From contig CAZFVY010000019.1 in the NCBI GenBank assembly GCA_964522665.1, positions 1-64,000 of the forward strand: DNA of 64,000 bases, in the 5' to 3' direction. Source of the stretch: CAZFVY01 sp964522665 (GTDB lineage: Bacteria; Verrucomicrobiota; Verrucomicrobiia; Limisphaerales; CAZFVY01). This document shows positions 38,001 through 43,873 of this stretch, piece after piece. Position 1 is the stretch's first letter; every line of letters starts with the position of its first letter. The position numbers and the translations under genes were made by a program. A model generated the notes under the pieces. The model was not told the DNA's origin. It did not search any database and was given only the letters and a program-made list of their open reading frames with translations.

Positions 38001-41000
38001 CGTCGGCGCCGCGGCCGTAGCCCCGGTCATCACCAGCCAGCCGCAAAGCCAGACCGTGACCGCTGGGGACAACGTCAGCTTCAGCGTGTCGGCGGGCGGG
38101 ACCTCACCGCTGAGTTATCAATGGCAGTTTAACGGCGGCGCTATTCCCGGCGCGACCAGCGCGACCTTCTCACTGAGTAACGCGCAAGCCCCCAACGCCG
38201 GCGCCTATACCGCGTTGGTGAGCAACACGGCGGGCTCCGTGACCAGCGCGGCCGCCACCTTGACGGTCAACCCCGTCGCCGTAGCGCCGGCGATCACGGT
38301 CCAACCGTCGAACCAAACCGCGACGGCGGGTGGCAGCGTTGGCTTCAGCGTGACGGCCAGCGGGACGTCGCCCCTGACCTATCAGTGGCAATTCAACGGA
38401 GCGACCCTCCCCGGCGCGACCAGCCAGTCGTTGACGCTAAACAATGTCCAGTCGGCCAACGCCGGAACCTACACCGTCGTGGTGAGCAACACCGCCGGCT
38501 CCGTCACCAGCGTCGCCGCCACGTTGACCGTGAATCAAGCGGTGACACCCCCGGCCATCACCGGCCAACCTCTTAGCCAGACGGTCGCGGTCGGCGCCAT
38601 GGTGATGTTCACCGTCACAGCCACCGGTTCCGCGCCCACTTACCAATGGTTGAAGAACGGGACGGGCATTCCCGGGGCGACCGGCGCGACGCTCACGTTA
38701 AACGCGGTGCAACTCTCCGACGCCGGTTCTTATACGGTCGTCGTCAGCAACTCGGGCGGCGCCGCCATCAGCTCCGCGGCGACGTTGACCGTAAACCCCG
38801 CGATCATCGCGCCCGCGATCACGACCCAGCCGGCCAGCCAAACCGTGCTGCCCGGCGCGAGCGTAACCTTCTCGGTGGTCGCGACGGGAACCGCCCCCAG
38901 CTATCAATGGCAAAAGAACGGCGCCGCGATCAACGGCGCCACCAGCCCGTCGCTCACGATTAACAACGCGCAGGTCGCCGACGCCGCGACCTACACCGTC
39001 GTGGTCTCCAATACCGCCGGCGCCGTGACGAGCGCTCCGGCGACCTTGGCGGTGAGTTCCACGACGGTCGCGCCGACGATCACGAGCGGGCCGCAGAGCC
39101 AGACGGTCACGGCGGGCGCCAACGTGACCTTCAGCGTCGTCGCCAACGGCTCTTCTCCCAACTTTCAATGGCAGAAGAACGGGGTGGGGATAACCGGGGC
39201 GACGAGCGCCACACTTACGCTGAACAATGTTCAAGCGGCGGACGCCGCCGCCTATACGGTGACCGTCAGCAACACCGCCGGCTCCGTCACCAGCGCGGCG
39301 GCGAGCCTAACGGTCAATCCCGCCCCGACGGCGCCGAGCATCACGACGGCGCCCCAGAGCCAAACGGTGGCGGTGGGCGCCAACGTGACGTTTACCGTCG
39401 CCGCCAGCGGGACCTCGCCCGCTTACCAGTGGCAGAAGGACGGGGTGAATATTCCTGGCGCCACCGACGCGACGCTTTCCCTCAACGGCGTCCAGTTGGC
39501 CGGGGCCGGCTCGTATGCGGTCATCGTGACGAACGTCGCGGGTTCCGTGACGAGCGCGGCGGCCGTGCTTACCGTGCTCACGCCCCCGACGATCAGCAAT
39601 TCGCCCGCGAATCAAACGGCCGGCGTAGGCGGGAGCGTGACCTTCACCGTCACCGCGAGCGGCAGCTCGCTGAGCTATCAATGGCAAAAGAACGGCGCCA
39701 ATCTCAACGGGGCAAGCGGGCCCTCGCTCACGCTGAACAATCTGCAACCGAGCGACGCCGGGTCCTACGCGGTGGTCGTGAGCAACCTCGCCGGGGCCGT
39801 GACCAGCGCGACGGGCGTACTGACGGTGGCAACCCCGGTGACGATCAGCCAGGCGCCCGTCAGCCAAACGGTGATCGCGGGTGGAAAGGTAACCTTCAGC
39901 GTGACGGCGGACGGCTCGGCGCTGAGCTATCAATGGCAGAAGAACGGAACCAATATCATCGGCGCCACCGGCTTGGCGTTTACCATCGAGGGCGTCCAGG
40001 AATCGGACGATGGCGTTTACGCCGTGGTGGTCAGCAACGCGATCGGCGCGCTGACCAGCGCGGCCGCCACCTTGACCGTTCTGACGCCGGTAACGATTGT
40101 CACGCCGCCCGTCAACCAAACGGTGATCGCGGGAACGAACGTGAATCTCACGGTTACGGCTACCGGCACGGCGCCCCTGAGCTACCGCTGGCAATTCAAC
40201 GGCGCCGATTTGACCGGCGCCACCAACGCCACGCTGGCGCTGAACAATGTGCAGCCCGGCGCCGCGGGTTCTTACGCGGTCATCGTCGGCAACACGGTTG
40301 GCTCCGTCACCAGCGCGGCGGCCACCCTCGTCGTGCTGGCGCCACCGACGATCGCCACTCCGCCGCGCGGCACGGACGTCGCGCTGGGAGCGAACGTCAC
40401 CCTGTCGGTCGCGGCGACCGGGACGGCGCCGTTGAGCTATCGCTGGCTGTTCAACTCGTCGCCCGTCCTGTCGGCGACGAACGCGACGTTGAGTCTGCTG
40501 AATCTTCAACTCAGCGATTCAGGCGCCTATGTCGTCGTGGTGAGCAATCCGGCCGGCTCGGTGACGAGCGCGCCGGCGATCGTGACAGTTCATCAGCCCC
40601 CGCGCATTACGTCGCAACCGCAAGGCTCGACCAATTTCACCGGCGAGTCGGTGGTTCTCTCGGTCCGCGTGGACGGCGAAACTCCGTTCAGCTTTCAGTG
40701 GCAATTCAATGGCGTCGCGTTGCCGGACAAGACGGACGACCACATCCTTTTGTCCCCGCTGCTGGAGTCCAACGGCGGGATTTACACCGTCGTGGTCAGC
40801 AACGCGTACGGCTCGGTGACCTCACAAGGAGCGATCTTGAAGGTCAATCCGCGATTGGTCGCCAACCCGCCGGCTACTCCCGGCTCGAACAAAATCACCC
40901 TGTCGCTGGCGGGCAATCCGGGCGAAACGTACCAAGTGCAAGCCTCCGACGACCTCACGCATTGGACGACCGTGGCGATCTTGACCATCGTCAACGGCGT

Positions 41001-41067
41001 CGCCACTTATACCGACACCGCCGGTCCCGGAACCCAGCAGCGCTTCTATCGGTTGATCATGCCGTAG
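32086..41067 (+). CDS. Giant secreted FG-GAP / Ig / NHL repeat protein (2993 aa)
   Basis: An exported protein with a signal peptide ('LLLNLAVCVGILAMRPAPALAA', split around the C). Domain order: a 7-blade-like FG-GAP/VCBS propeller (32260-33400; repeated 'DxDGDGxxD' loops), a chitobiase C-terminal-like repeat ('GKLFYTLDGSAPTASSLAYT'), three InlB-like B-repeats and two Ig-like domains. NHL propeller 1 follows (34810-35790, six blades of 'GNLYVADxxNxxIRKITPxG' type), then four Ig domains, NHL propeller 2 (36823-37746, six blades, the fifth short), twelve Ig domains (37759-40857) and the C-terminal 'DLTHWT...RFYR' module. By my count there are 18 Ig domains of about 85 residues. No catalytic residues are seen, so adhesion or surface scaffolding is most likely. 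I chose ATG 32086, which is preceded by an AGGGA ribosome-binding site; an ATG at 32020 adds residues without signal character. Confidence 0.85.
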   Translation: MRMRNTKTFHHALLLNLAVCVGILAMRPAPALAALPLDTNSFSLNGGFPLGLHNDGTVRGNTMVGDFDGDGLLDFVVAGRDPSQSNLEFFRNVGTGADLSPASFARTELTALGSPGFARAVDVDGDGRLDLVLYSAGGGSLTVVRNTTILGGANPVTFAAGIDFATGGSIADVAVADIDADGKPDLVVALSGGTALVLKNTSVAGTIDSGSFGTPVSYPVAANPACLAVGDLDGDGKPEIVVGCGGTGGSVSVLRNLGGTFAPRVDYALDSSFRIRIADMDGDGKPEIVVNNGVIHVMINNTSPGTIDATSFLFHADLQLPTAMGDFTLADLNGDGKPEIVGGGSGRFAGQSGNQGNNWVMVIPNNSTPGNLSAGTFGGVVDYAYAGTPESSGGTVAVADLDNDGKPDIIFVDFSGENIAETDVNLLRNVLATAGTPVITINGVRIDSGLLTATDSAQVALTTSFPGGKLFYTLDGSAPTASSLAYTNAFSVNSGLTIRAIAYTSDNSQSIASGTVQLAFQYSLTATTGGGGSLAALPASGPYTANSVVQLTATPLAGWNFINWTGDASGTNPVVNVTMDRARSIQAVFGSGINPVIVGSGAITTSPAQSVFAYGSTVTLTASPQAGNYFKQWGGVLSGSANPTSLIISSPNQTVAAQFLALPANGFTLQTSITGPGTVTVSPQNNVYTNGQSVTLTAAPAGSFTGWSGDVTGTSNPLVLTPNQSLVIAATFVDSSLLTIVTQPQSQAGLIGGSATLAVAASGAALNYQWLKNGAAIPGATNATLTLNNLQATDAASYLAVVSNAAGSVSSQAAALTLVTLTTLPQSQTVNVGANVTFSVAVAGASVSYQWKKNGAAISGATAATLTLNNAQFADAGNYTATISGSFGSATTPIAALKLIVPPGVQGYSFTTFAGLAGAQGSADGPGASARFFLPIALAMDGAGNLYVTEFSNQTVRKITPAGVVSTLAGLAGSAGSADGTGSSARFDSPVGIAVDAAGNLYVSDYYNNTVRKITPGNSVTTLAGQAPVAGSADGLGAAARFNRPWGIALDSGGNLYVADRLNHEIRKITSAGLVSSFAGLAGVAGSADGVGSNARFNEPMGVAVDGSGTVYVCEFGNSTIRKIAADGTVSAFAGAAGAPGTADGVGAAARFNQPLGVALDGAGALYVADTFNSLIRRIAVDGTVTTLAGQSGSGSSDGVAGAARFNQPNGIVADAAGNIYVADTGNHTIRAGVTLGARITSAPQSQAVGVGATVTFAVSASGAGALTYQWQFNGVNLPGATGSSLTLNNVQAASAGVYTVIVDDGSNFASSAAAVLTLSLPAIATQPQNQTAPVGGSATFTVVANGASLSYQWLKNGTGIPGAIGASLTLSNAQPSDAASYAVVVSNSGGSVTSQNATLTVVAPPVFTLQPQSQSVNAGAAATFTVAASGTAPSYQWYKNGTVIAGATSPTLALAAAQVADAAAYLAVASNSAGSVTSSVATLTVVIAPAITAQPQSQRLATGASATFSVTASGVPVNYQWKKNGVTLVGATSSSLTLANVQWPDAAAYSVVVTNSAGAVTSASAQLTVILPPGVGVDSFTTLAGGSAAGSRDGAGSVARFAQPAGITVDGSGNIYVADNLNDTIRKITPDGTVSALAGQPGVSGSADGVGSGATFNRPSGIAIDSGGNLYVADALSHTIRKVTAAGGVSTLAGQPGVAGSANGTGSGASFNFPLGVGVDSAGNVYVADSGNAIIRKITPGGVVTTLAGQAGVTGTTDGSGSAARFIQPTSLAVDSAGNLFVADQSNPLLRKVTPAGVVTTTRIALGQNGVLCVDGAGNVFVADTSDGTVRETTLAGVLSTLGGLAGNFVGGDGVGSNARFNGFGGIAVDGADHLYLTTVNLVKTGVPIAPPVTSPPQDQNVVAGSSATFSVAASWPTAVTYQWQFNGVNLPGATGTTFTVINAQLANAGVYEVIVDGGGGYASSATATLSVGAAAVAPVITSQPQSQTVTAGDNVSFSVSAGGTSPLSYQWQFNGGAIPGATSATFSLSNAQAPNAGAYTALVSNTAGSVTSAAATLTVNPVAVAPAITVQPSNQTATAGGSVGFSVTASGTSPLTYQWQFNGATLPGATSQSLTLNNVQSANAGTYTVVVSNTAGSVTSVAATLTVNQAVTPPAITGQPLSQTVAVGAMVMFTVTATGSAPTYQWLKNGTGIPGATGATLTLNAVQLSDAGSYTVVVSNSGGAAISSAATLTVNPAIIAPAITTQPASQTVLPGASVTFSVVATGTAPSYQWQKNGAAINGATSPSLTINNAQVADAATYTVVVSNTAGAVTSAPATLAVSSTTVAPTITSGPQSQTVTAGANVTFSVVANGSSPNFQWQKNGVGITGATSATLTLNNVQAADAAAYTVTVSNTAGSVTSAAASLTVNPAPTAPSITTAPQSQTVAVGANVTFTVAASGTSPAYQWQKDGVNIPGATDATLSLNGVQLAGAGSYAVIVTNVAGSVTSAAAVLTVLTPPTISNSPANQTAGVGGSVTFTVTASGSSLSYQWQKNGANLNGASGPSLTLNNLQPSDAGSYAVVVSNLAGAVTSATGVLTVATPVTISQAPVSQTVIAGGKVTFSVTADGSALSYQWQKNGTNIIGATGLAFTIEGVQESDDGVYAVVVSNAIGALTSAAATLTVLTPVTIVTPPVNQTVIAGTNVNLTVTATGTAPLSYRWQFNGADLTGATNATLALNNVQPGAAGSYAVIVGNTVGSVTSAAATLVVLAPPTIATPPRGTDVALGANVTLSVAATGTAPLSYRWLFNSSPVLSATNATLSLLNLQLSDSGAYVVVVSNPAGSVTSAPAIVTVHQPPRITSQPQGSTNFTGESVVLSVRVDGETPFSFQWQFNGVALPDKTDDHILLSPLLESNGGIYTVVVSNAYGSVTSQGAILKVNPRLVANPPATPGSNKITLSLAGNPGETYQVQASDDLTHWTTVAILTIVNGVATYTDTAGPGTQQRFYRLIMP
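34810..35790 (+). repeat. NHL propeller 1, six tandem blades
   Basis: Six in-frame repeats of about 160-165 bp encode blades with the pattern 'GSADGxGxxARFxxPxGxAxD' then 'GNLYVxDxxNxxxRKI'. Six blades suffice to close one NHL propeller, a fold that usually binds protein, RNA or sugar ligands on its top face. Confidence 0.8.
36823..37746 (+). repeat. NHL propeller 2, six tandem blades
   Basis: A second six-blade array of the same type. Blade 5 is shortened, lacking the 'GSADGxGSxARF' loop, and blade 6 ends in 'HLYLTTVNLVKTG' instead of the IRKI strand. That degeneration suggests this copy is less constrained than propeller 1. Confidence 0.75.
37759..40857 (+). repeat. Tandem array of twelve Ig-like domains
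   Basis: Twelve consecutive coding repeats of about 250-265 bp. The protein pattern is 'QPxSQTVxxGxxVTFSVxA', 'YQWxKNGxxIxGAT', 'LTLNNVQxxDAxxYTVVVSN' and 'GSVTSAAATLTV'. The repeats diverge gradually, so they can recombine; copy number may vary between strains. Confidence 0.8.
40888..41064 (+). other. C-terminal 'DLTHWT...RFYR' module (second copy)
   Basis: The last 59 residues of the giant Ig/NHL protein: 'NKITLSLAGNPGETYQVQAS', 'DDLTHWTTVAIL', 'NGVATYTDT' and 'QQRFYRLIMP'. They align with the tail of the cohesin-dockerin protein (31475-31645) although the two proteins otherwise differ in architecture. Confidence 0.6.
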
Positions 41068-41075
41068 GCGCCGCG

Positions 41076-41245
41076 TTACCCTTAAAACGGCAGTGCGAGC
41101 ACGCCAGATTGAGTAAGGCTTTGGAGCAGCAATGCTTTGGAAAAAGCGAAGCCATACCCGCAGCGGTCTGGTGAACTTTTTCCGAAACGTTTATGCCCAA
41201 ATGATTACGCGAGATGCCGTGCTCCTACTGCCGTTTTAAGGGTTA
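41076..41245. mobile_element. Small inverted-repeat element (MITE-like) between convergent genes
   Basis: A 27-nt left arm (41076-41102) and a 27-nt right arm (41219-41245) match in inverted orientation at 24 of 27 positions by eye. The shared core is ACCCTTAAAACGGCAGT, with GAGCAC at the inner edge. The arms enclose about 116 bp with no gene, so the whole is about 170 bp. The right arm supplies the TAA stop (41243-41245) of the adjacent kinase gene. No clear target-site duplication is visible. It may be a non-autonomous transposon remnant, a folded bidirectional terminator, or both. Confidence 0.6.
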
Positions 41246-42106
41246 CTTGACGTAGAGCGCGGACTGTAAATCGCGCACGAGCACGCTCATGTACGGGTAG
41301 CGTTTTTCCGGGTCGCGCTCGAGGCATTTGAGGATCACTTTTTCGAGGGCGAACGGGATGTCGGGATTGTGCGTCCGCGGCGGGACGAAACTGAGCGCGC
41401 GATCTTCGATCTGGCGCTGCAGAATGTCCTTCGGCGTGTCGCCGGGAAAAGGCTTGTTCATCGTCAGAATCTCATACGCGGTGACGCCGTACGCAAAGAT
41501 GTCGGCCCGATGATCGACCGGTTGGCGCAGCAACTGTTCCGGGGACATGTATGCCGGGGTGCCGGGGTTGCCGGAGAGCTTCTTCGGCTTGTCGGGCTTC
41601 GGACGGGCGAGATCGAAATCGACCAACCGGACATTGCCCGTGCGGCTGACCAGCACGTTTTCCGGCTTGAAATCGAGGTGCATGAAGCCGCTGTCGTGGA
41701 CGTGCTCCAAAGCGATCGCCATGTCGATCAGGATATTGCCCAGGTTCTCGACGAGGACGGGGTCGGTGCGCGCGAGTAATTGCTTGAGATTGGACGCCTC
41801 AATGTAATCCATCACCAAAAACGGGATGCCGCCAACCTTTCCGTGCTCGACATAGCCGATCACGAATTCGTGGTTGTGAATCTTCGAGAGCACCTCGCAC
41901 CCGCGCAAAAACCGGGACTTCGCCAGGAAATCGAAGAGGAGTGAACTCTTCATCTTCTTCATGGCGAACGTGGCGCCCTTCTGGTCCGTGGCGATCCAGA
42001 CTTCGGCGACGCCGCCGCTATTGATCTGTTCGTGGAGCCGGTAGCGGCCAAAGGTGATCGGTCCAGCCGGCGTCGGGGAATCGGAATCGGTGGGTGGCGG
42101 CGGCAT
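41243..42106 (-). CDS. Small Ser/Thr protein kinase with HLD and DFD motifs
   Basis: A 287-residue kinase domain with no transmembrane segment or sensor. The ATP lysine is K50 ('FAMKKM'), the catalytic loop is 'HLDFKPEN' (D145, K147, N150) and the metal site is 'DFD' (163-165) in place of DFG. The APE-equivalent is 'YMSPEQ'. The glycine loop is altered ('INSGGVAEVW'). All strictly required residues remain, so it is probably active. The HRD arginine is replaced by leucine (a non-RD kinase), implying it does not need activation-loop phosphorylation in the usual way. The low-complexity N-terminus ('MPPPPTDSDSPTPAGP') may be an interaction tail. The target is unknown. It is divergent from the repeat region at 42197. 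Confidence 0.85.
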   Translation of the reverse strand: MPPPPTDSDSPTPAGPITFGRYRLHEQINSGGVAEVWIATDQKGATFAMKKMKSSLLFDFLAKSRFLRGCEVLSKIHNHEFVIGYVEHGKVGGIPFLVMDYIEASNLKQLLARTDPVLVENLGNILIDMAIALEHVHDSGFMHLDFKPENVLVSRTGNVRLVDFDLARPKPDKPKKLSGNPGTPAYMSPEQLLRQPVDHRADIFAYGVTAYEILTMNKPFPGDTPKDILQRQIEDRALSFVPPRTHNPDIPFALEKVILKCLERDPEKRYPYMSVLVRDLQSALYVK

Positions 42107-42196
42107 TTCAGCTATTTCTGCGGTTTCTCTAACACGTTACCGAATCCTTCGCCACTGGTTTTTTGTTTTTGCGCCGCGCCGCGCGCGGCCTCAATC

Positions 42197-42590
42197 GGAT
42201 TTGGCTTTCACCGAAAAGCCGCCAGCGGTAATTTTCGCGCCAACCTAAACGCCGCTCGTGGATAACGCCTACCTGCCCCAAGATTTTTCGTGGCCAAAAT
42301 TGGTCCGCGCGGGCTGGCGGCCGTGGGCGTGGCGGCTCGGCCTCGTCTGCCTCTGGCTGACCGGCGCTCCGCGCGGTTTCGGCCAGGCGCGCTCATGGCA
42401 TGAAGAGGCCGGTTTCCGCTGGGCGGAATTGACGGTCCCCAGGCCCGGCAGGACCGGGTTCACGCTTTTGCCGCCCGAGCAGACCGGCGTCAGTTTTACG
42501 AACCAGTTGACCGAATGGCAGGCCGCGTTCAATCGCGTCCTCCTCAACGGCTCGGGCGTCGCGGTCGGCGATGATGACCAGGACGGTTTG
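42197..42590 (+). repeat. 394-bp direct repeat, copy 1 (truncated gene start)
   Basis: Matches 43480-43873 base for base over 394 positions without gaps, with about 25 mismatches counted by eye (roughly 94% identity). It includes the untranslated 60 bp, the GTG start and the first 111 codons of the CRTAC1-type gene. Homology stops abruptly after GACGGTTTG at 42590, where the coding sequence of the intact copy continues but this one does not. Confidence 0.92.
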
Positions 42591-42680
42591 ATTGCGACCG
42601 TAACCGCCAGAACGTACAAGGTTGGAAGGGCAGGTTGGGCAAAGCTCTCTGACGCCATTTCGAAATTGCCCACCCAATAA
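42258..42680 (+). pseudogene. Truncated 5' copy of the CRTAC1-type gene at 43541
   Basis: The GTG-started frame reproduces the signal peptide and first FG-GAP motif of the intact gene 1.3 kb downstream, including 'RSWHEEAGFRWAEL' and 'AFNRVLLNGSGVAVGD'. After residue 111 it runs into unrelated sequence and stops at 42680. It lacks every later propeller blade and both ASPIC domains, so any product would be a short secreted fragment. It is a by-product of the duplication that brackets the Abi-like gene. Confidence 0.88.
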
Positions 42681-43479
42681 CCGGTAGAAATTTGGCCCAA
42701 AAAAAACCGGAGGTTCATCACCAGCTTACGCTGGGAGAGGAATAGCCCCCGGACTGTGGAAATAAAGTATATGACCGTCGAAGGAGGCGCAAGCGGCTTT
42801 TTTGAGAGGTTGAACAGAACTCTGTCCCCTGCTCGTTTTGGCTCGTATAAAAAGCAGACCGGTCACGATCACGACGCTCTGTGCAAGTACGTATGGAACA
42901 CATTGATTTGCGAGGCGTTGTATCCATCGTTCCAAATCCTTGAGGTTGGCTTTCGAAACGCTTTGCACTCCGAGATCGCGAAACGCTCGGGCGACCAAAC
43001 TTGGTTGATGAACGGCGGCGTTTTCTTATATGAGGACGAAAGGGACGTGATCGCCAAAAGCAGATCGAGCGCCTTAAGCCGAATCCCGGCGCTATCCGAG
43101 GATATTCTCGTCGCTGAAATGAATTTCGGATTCTGGACCACGCTCCTGGATGCTCGGTATGATACAATCTGGCACAAGATTATCAAAGAGGTATTCCCTA
43201 ATATGCCCAGGAGTAGCAGGACGCGCAAAGAGGCGTCCAAGTCAATGAACACGGTCCGGAGGCTTCGCAATGCCGCGTTGCATCACCACTCGATTTGGCA
43301 CTGGTCCGACCTACAGCGACAGCACGGCGAAATGCATGAGTTGATCTATTGGATCTGTGCCTCAGCGTCAAAACTGGCGAAAGAGATCGACCGATTTCCC
43401 TTGGTTTATTCGCAGGGACATGGCCACTACTCCGAGTTGTGCCGCAGAATCTCAAATTAGAACACCCCCAACCGCGGCG
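42591..43479 (+). other. 889-bp inserted segment carrying the Abi-like gene
   Basis: DNA lying between the two 394-bp repeats. It is visibly more AT-rich than its surroundings. It holds the Abi-like gene, a small hairpin (CCAGC-TTAC-GCTGG, 42721-42734) and an imperfect inverted repeat near the left junction (GGTTGGGCAA 42633-42642 with TTGCCCACCC 42666-42675). No transposase, integrase or target duplication was seen. Partial copy, insert, full copy is the arrangement expected if a circular molecule sharing this gene start integrated by a single crossover. Confidence 0.65.
42756..43460 (+). CDS. Abi-like protein with HEPN RNase motif (putative phage defence)
   Basis: A 234-residue protein of the Abi_2/AbiD-F-like family. 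Family blocks: 'ALCKYVWNTLICEALYPSFQ' then 'ILEVGFRNALH', 'FGFWTTLLDARYDTIWHKII', and near the C-terminus 'VRRLRNAALHHHSIW'. The last contains R171-x4-H176, the Rx4-6H signature of HEPN ribonucleases. Family members cause abortive infection, usually by RNA cleavage once triggered by phage. It is cytoplasmic, with no membrane segment. A GTG at 42756 and an ATG at 42771 are both possible starts and neither has a strong ribosome-binding site. It stands alone, without an obvious antitoxin, inside the inserted segment. Confidence 0.78.
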   Translation: MEIKYMTVEGGASGFFERLNRTLSPARFGSYKKQTGHDHDALCKYVWNTLICEALYPSFQILEVGFRNALHSEIAKRSGDQTWLMNGGVFLYEDERDVIAKSRSSALSRIPALSEDILVAEMNFGFWTTLLDARYDTIWHKIIKEVFPNMPRSSRTRKEASKSMNTVRRLRNAALHHHSIWHWSDLQRQHGEMHELIYWICASASKLAKEIDRFPLVYSQGHGHYSELCRRISN

Positions 43480-43873
43480 GGATTTGGCTTTCACCGAAAA
43501 GCCGCCAGCGGTAATTTTCGCGCCAACCTAACCGCCGCTTGTGGATAACGCCTACCTGCCCCAAGATTCTTCGCGGCCGAAACCGGTCCACGCGGGCTGG
43601 TGGCCGTGGGCGTGGCGGCTCAGCTTCGTCTGCCTCTGGCTGACCGGCGCGGCGCGCGGTTTTGGCCAGGCGCGCTCATGGCATGAAGAGACCGGTTTCC
43701 GCTGGGCGGAATTGCCGGTCCCCAGCCCCGGCAAGACCGGGTTCACGCTTTTGGCGCCCGAGCAGACCGGCGTCAACTTTACGAACCAGTTGACCGAATG
43801 GCAGGCCGCGTTCAATCGTGTCCTGCTCAACGGCTCGGGCGTCGCGGTCGGTGATTATGACCAGGACGGTTTG
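43480..43873 (+). repeat. 394-bp direct repeat, copy 2 (start of the intact gene)
   Basis: Partner of 42197-42590. It begins 19 bp after the Abi-like stop codon and covers the 5' untranslated region and first 111 codons of the intact CRTAC1-type gene. The intact gene's promoter must therefore lie within the first 61 bp of the repeat or inside the inserted segment. Confidence 0.92.

Noticed and set aside
37759..40857. Regular DNA repeats resembling a CRISPR or tandem satellite
   Set aside because: The period is about 250-265 bp, in frame and coding for Ig-like domains; there are no short identical repeats separated by unique spacers.
39168..41174. Open frame of 668 codons overlapping the Ig array in another frame on the same strand
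   Set aside because: It arises from the repetitive GC-rich coding of the Ig domains and encodes Arg-rich sequence with no signal or domain.
42258..42680. A functional 140-residue secreted protein
   Set aside because: It is the truncated first repeat of the CRTAC1-type gene running into unrelated sequence, so it is listed as a pseudogene.
42695..42745. Minus-strand terminator (stem followed by eight T residues)
   Set aside because: The stem next to the T-run is imperfect and no minus-strand gene lies upstream that would need it.
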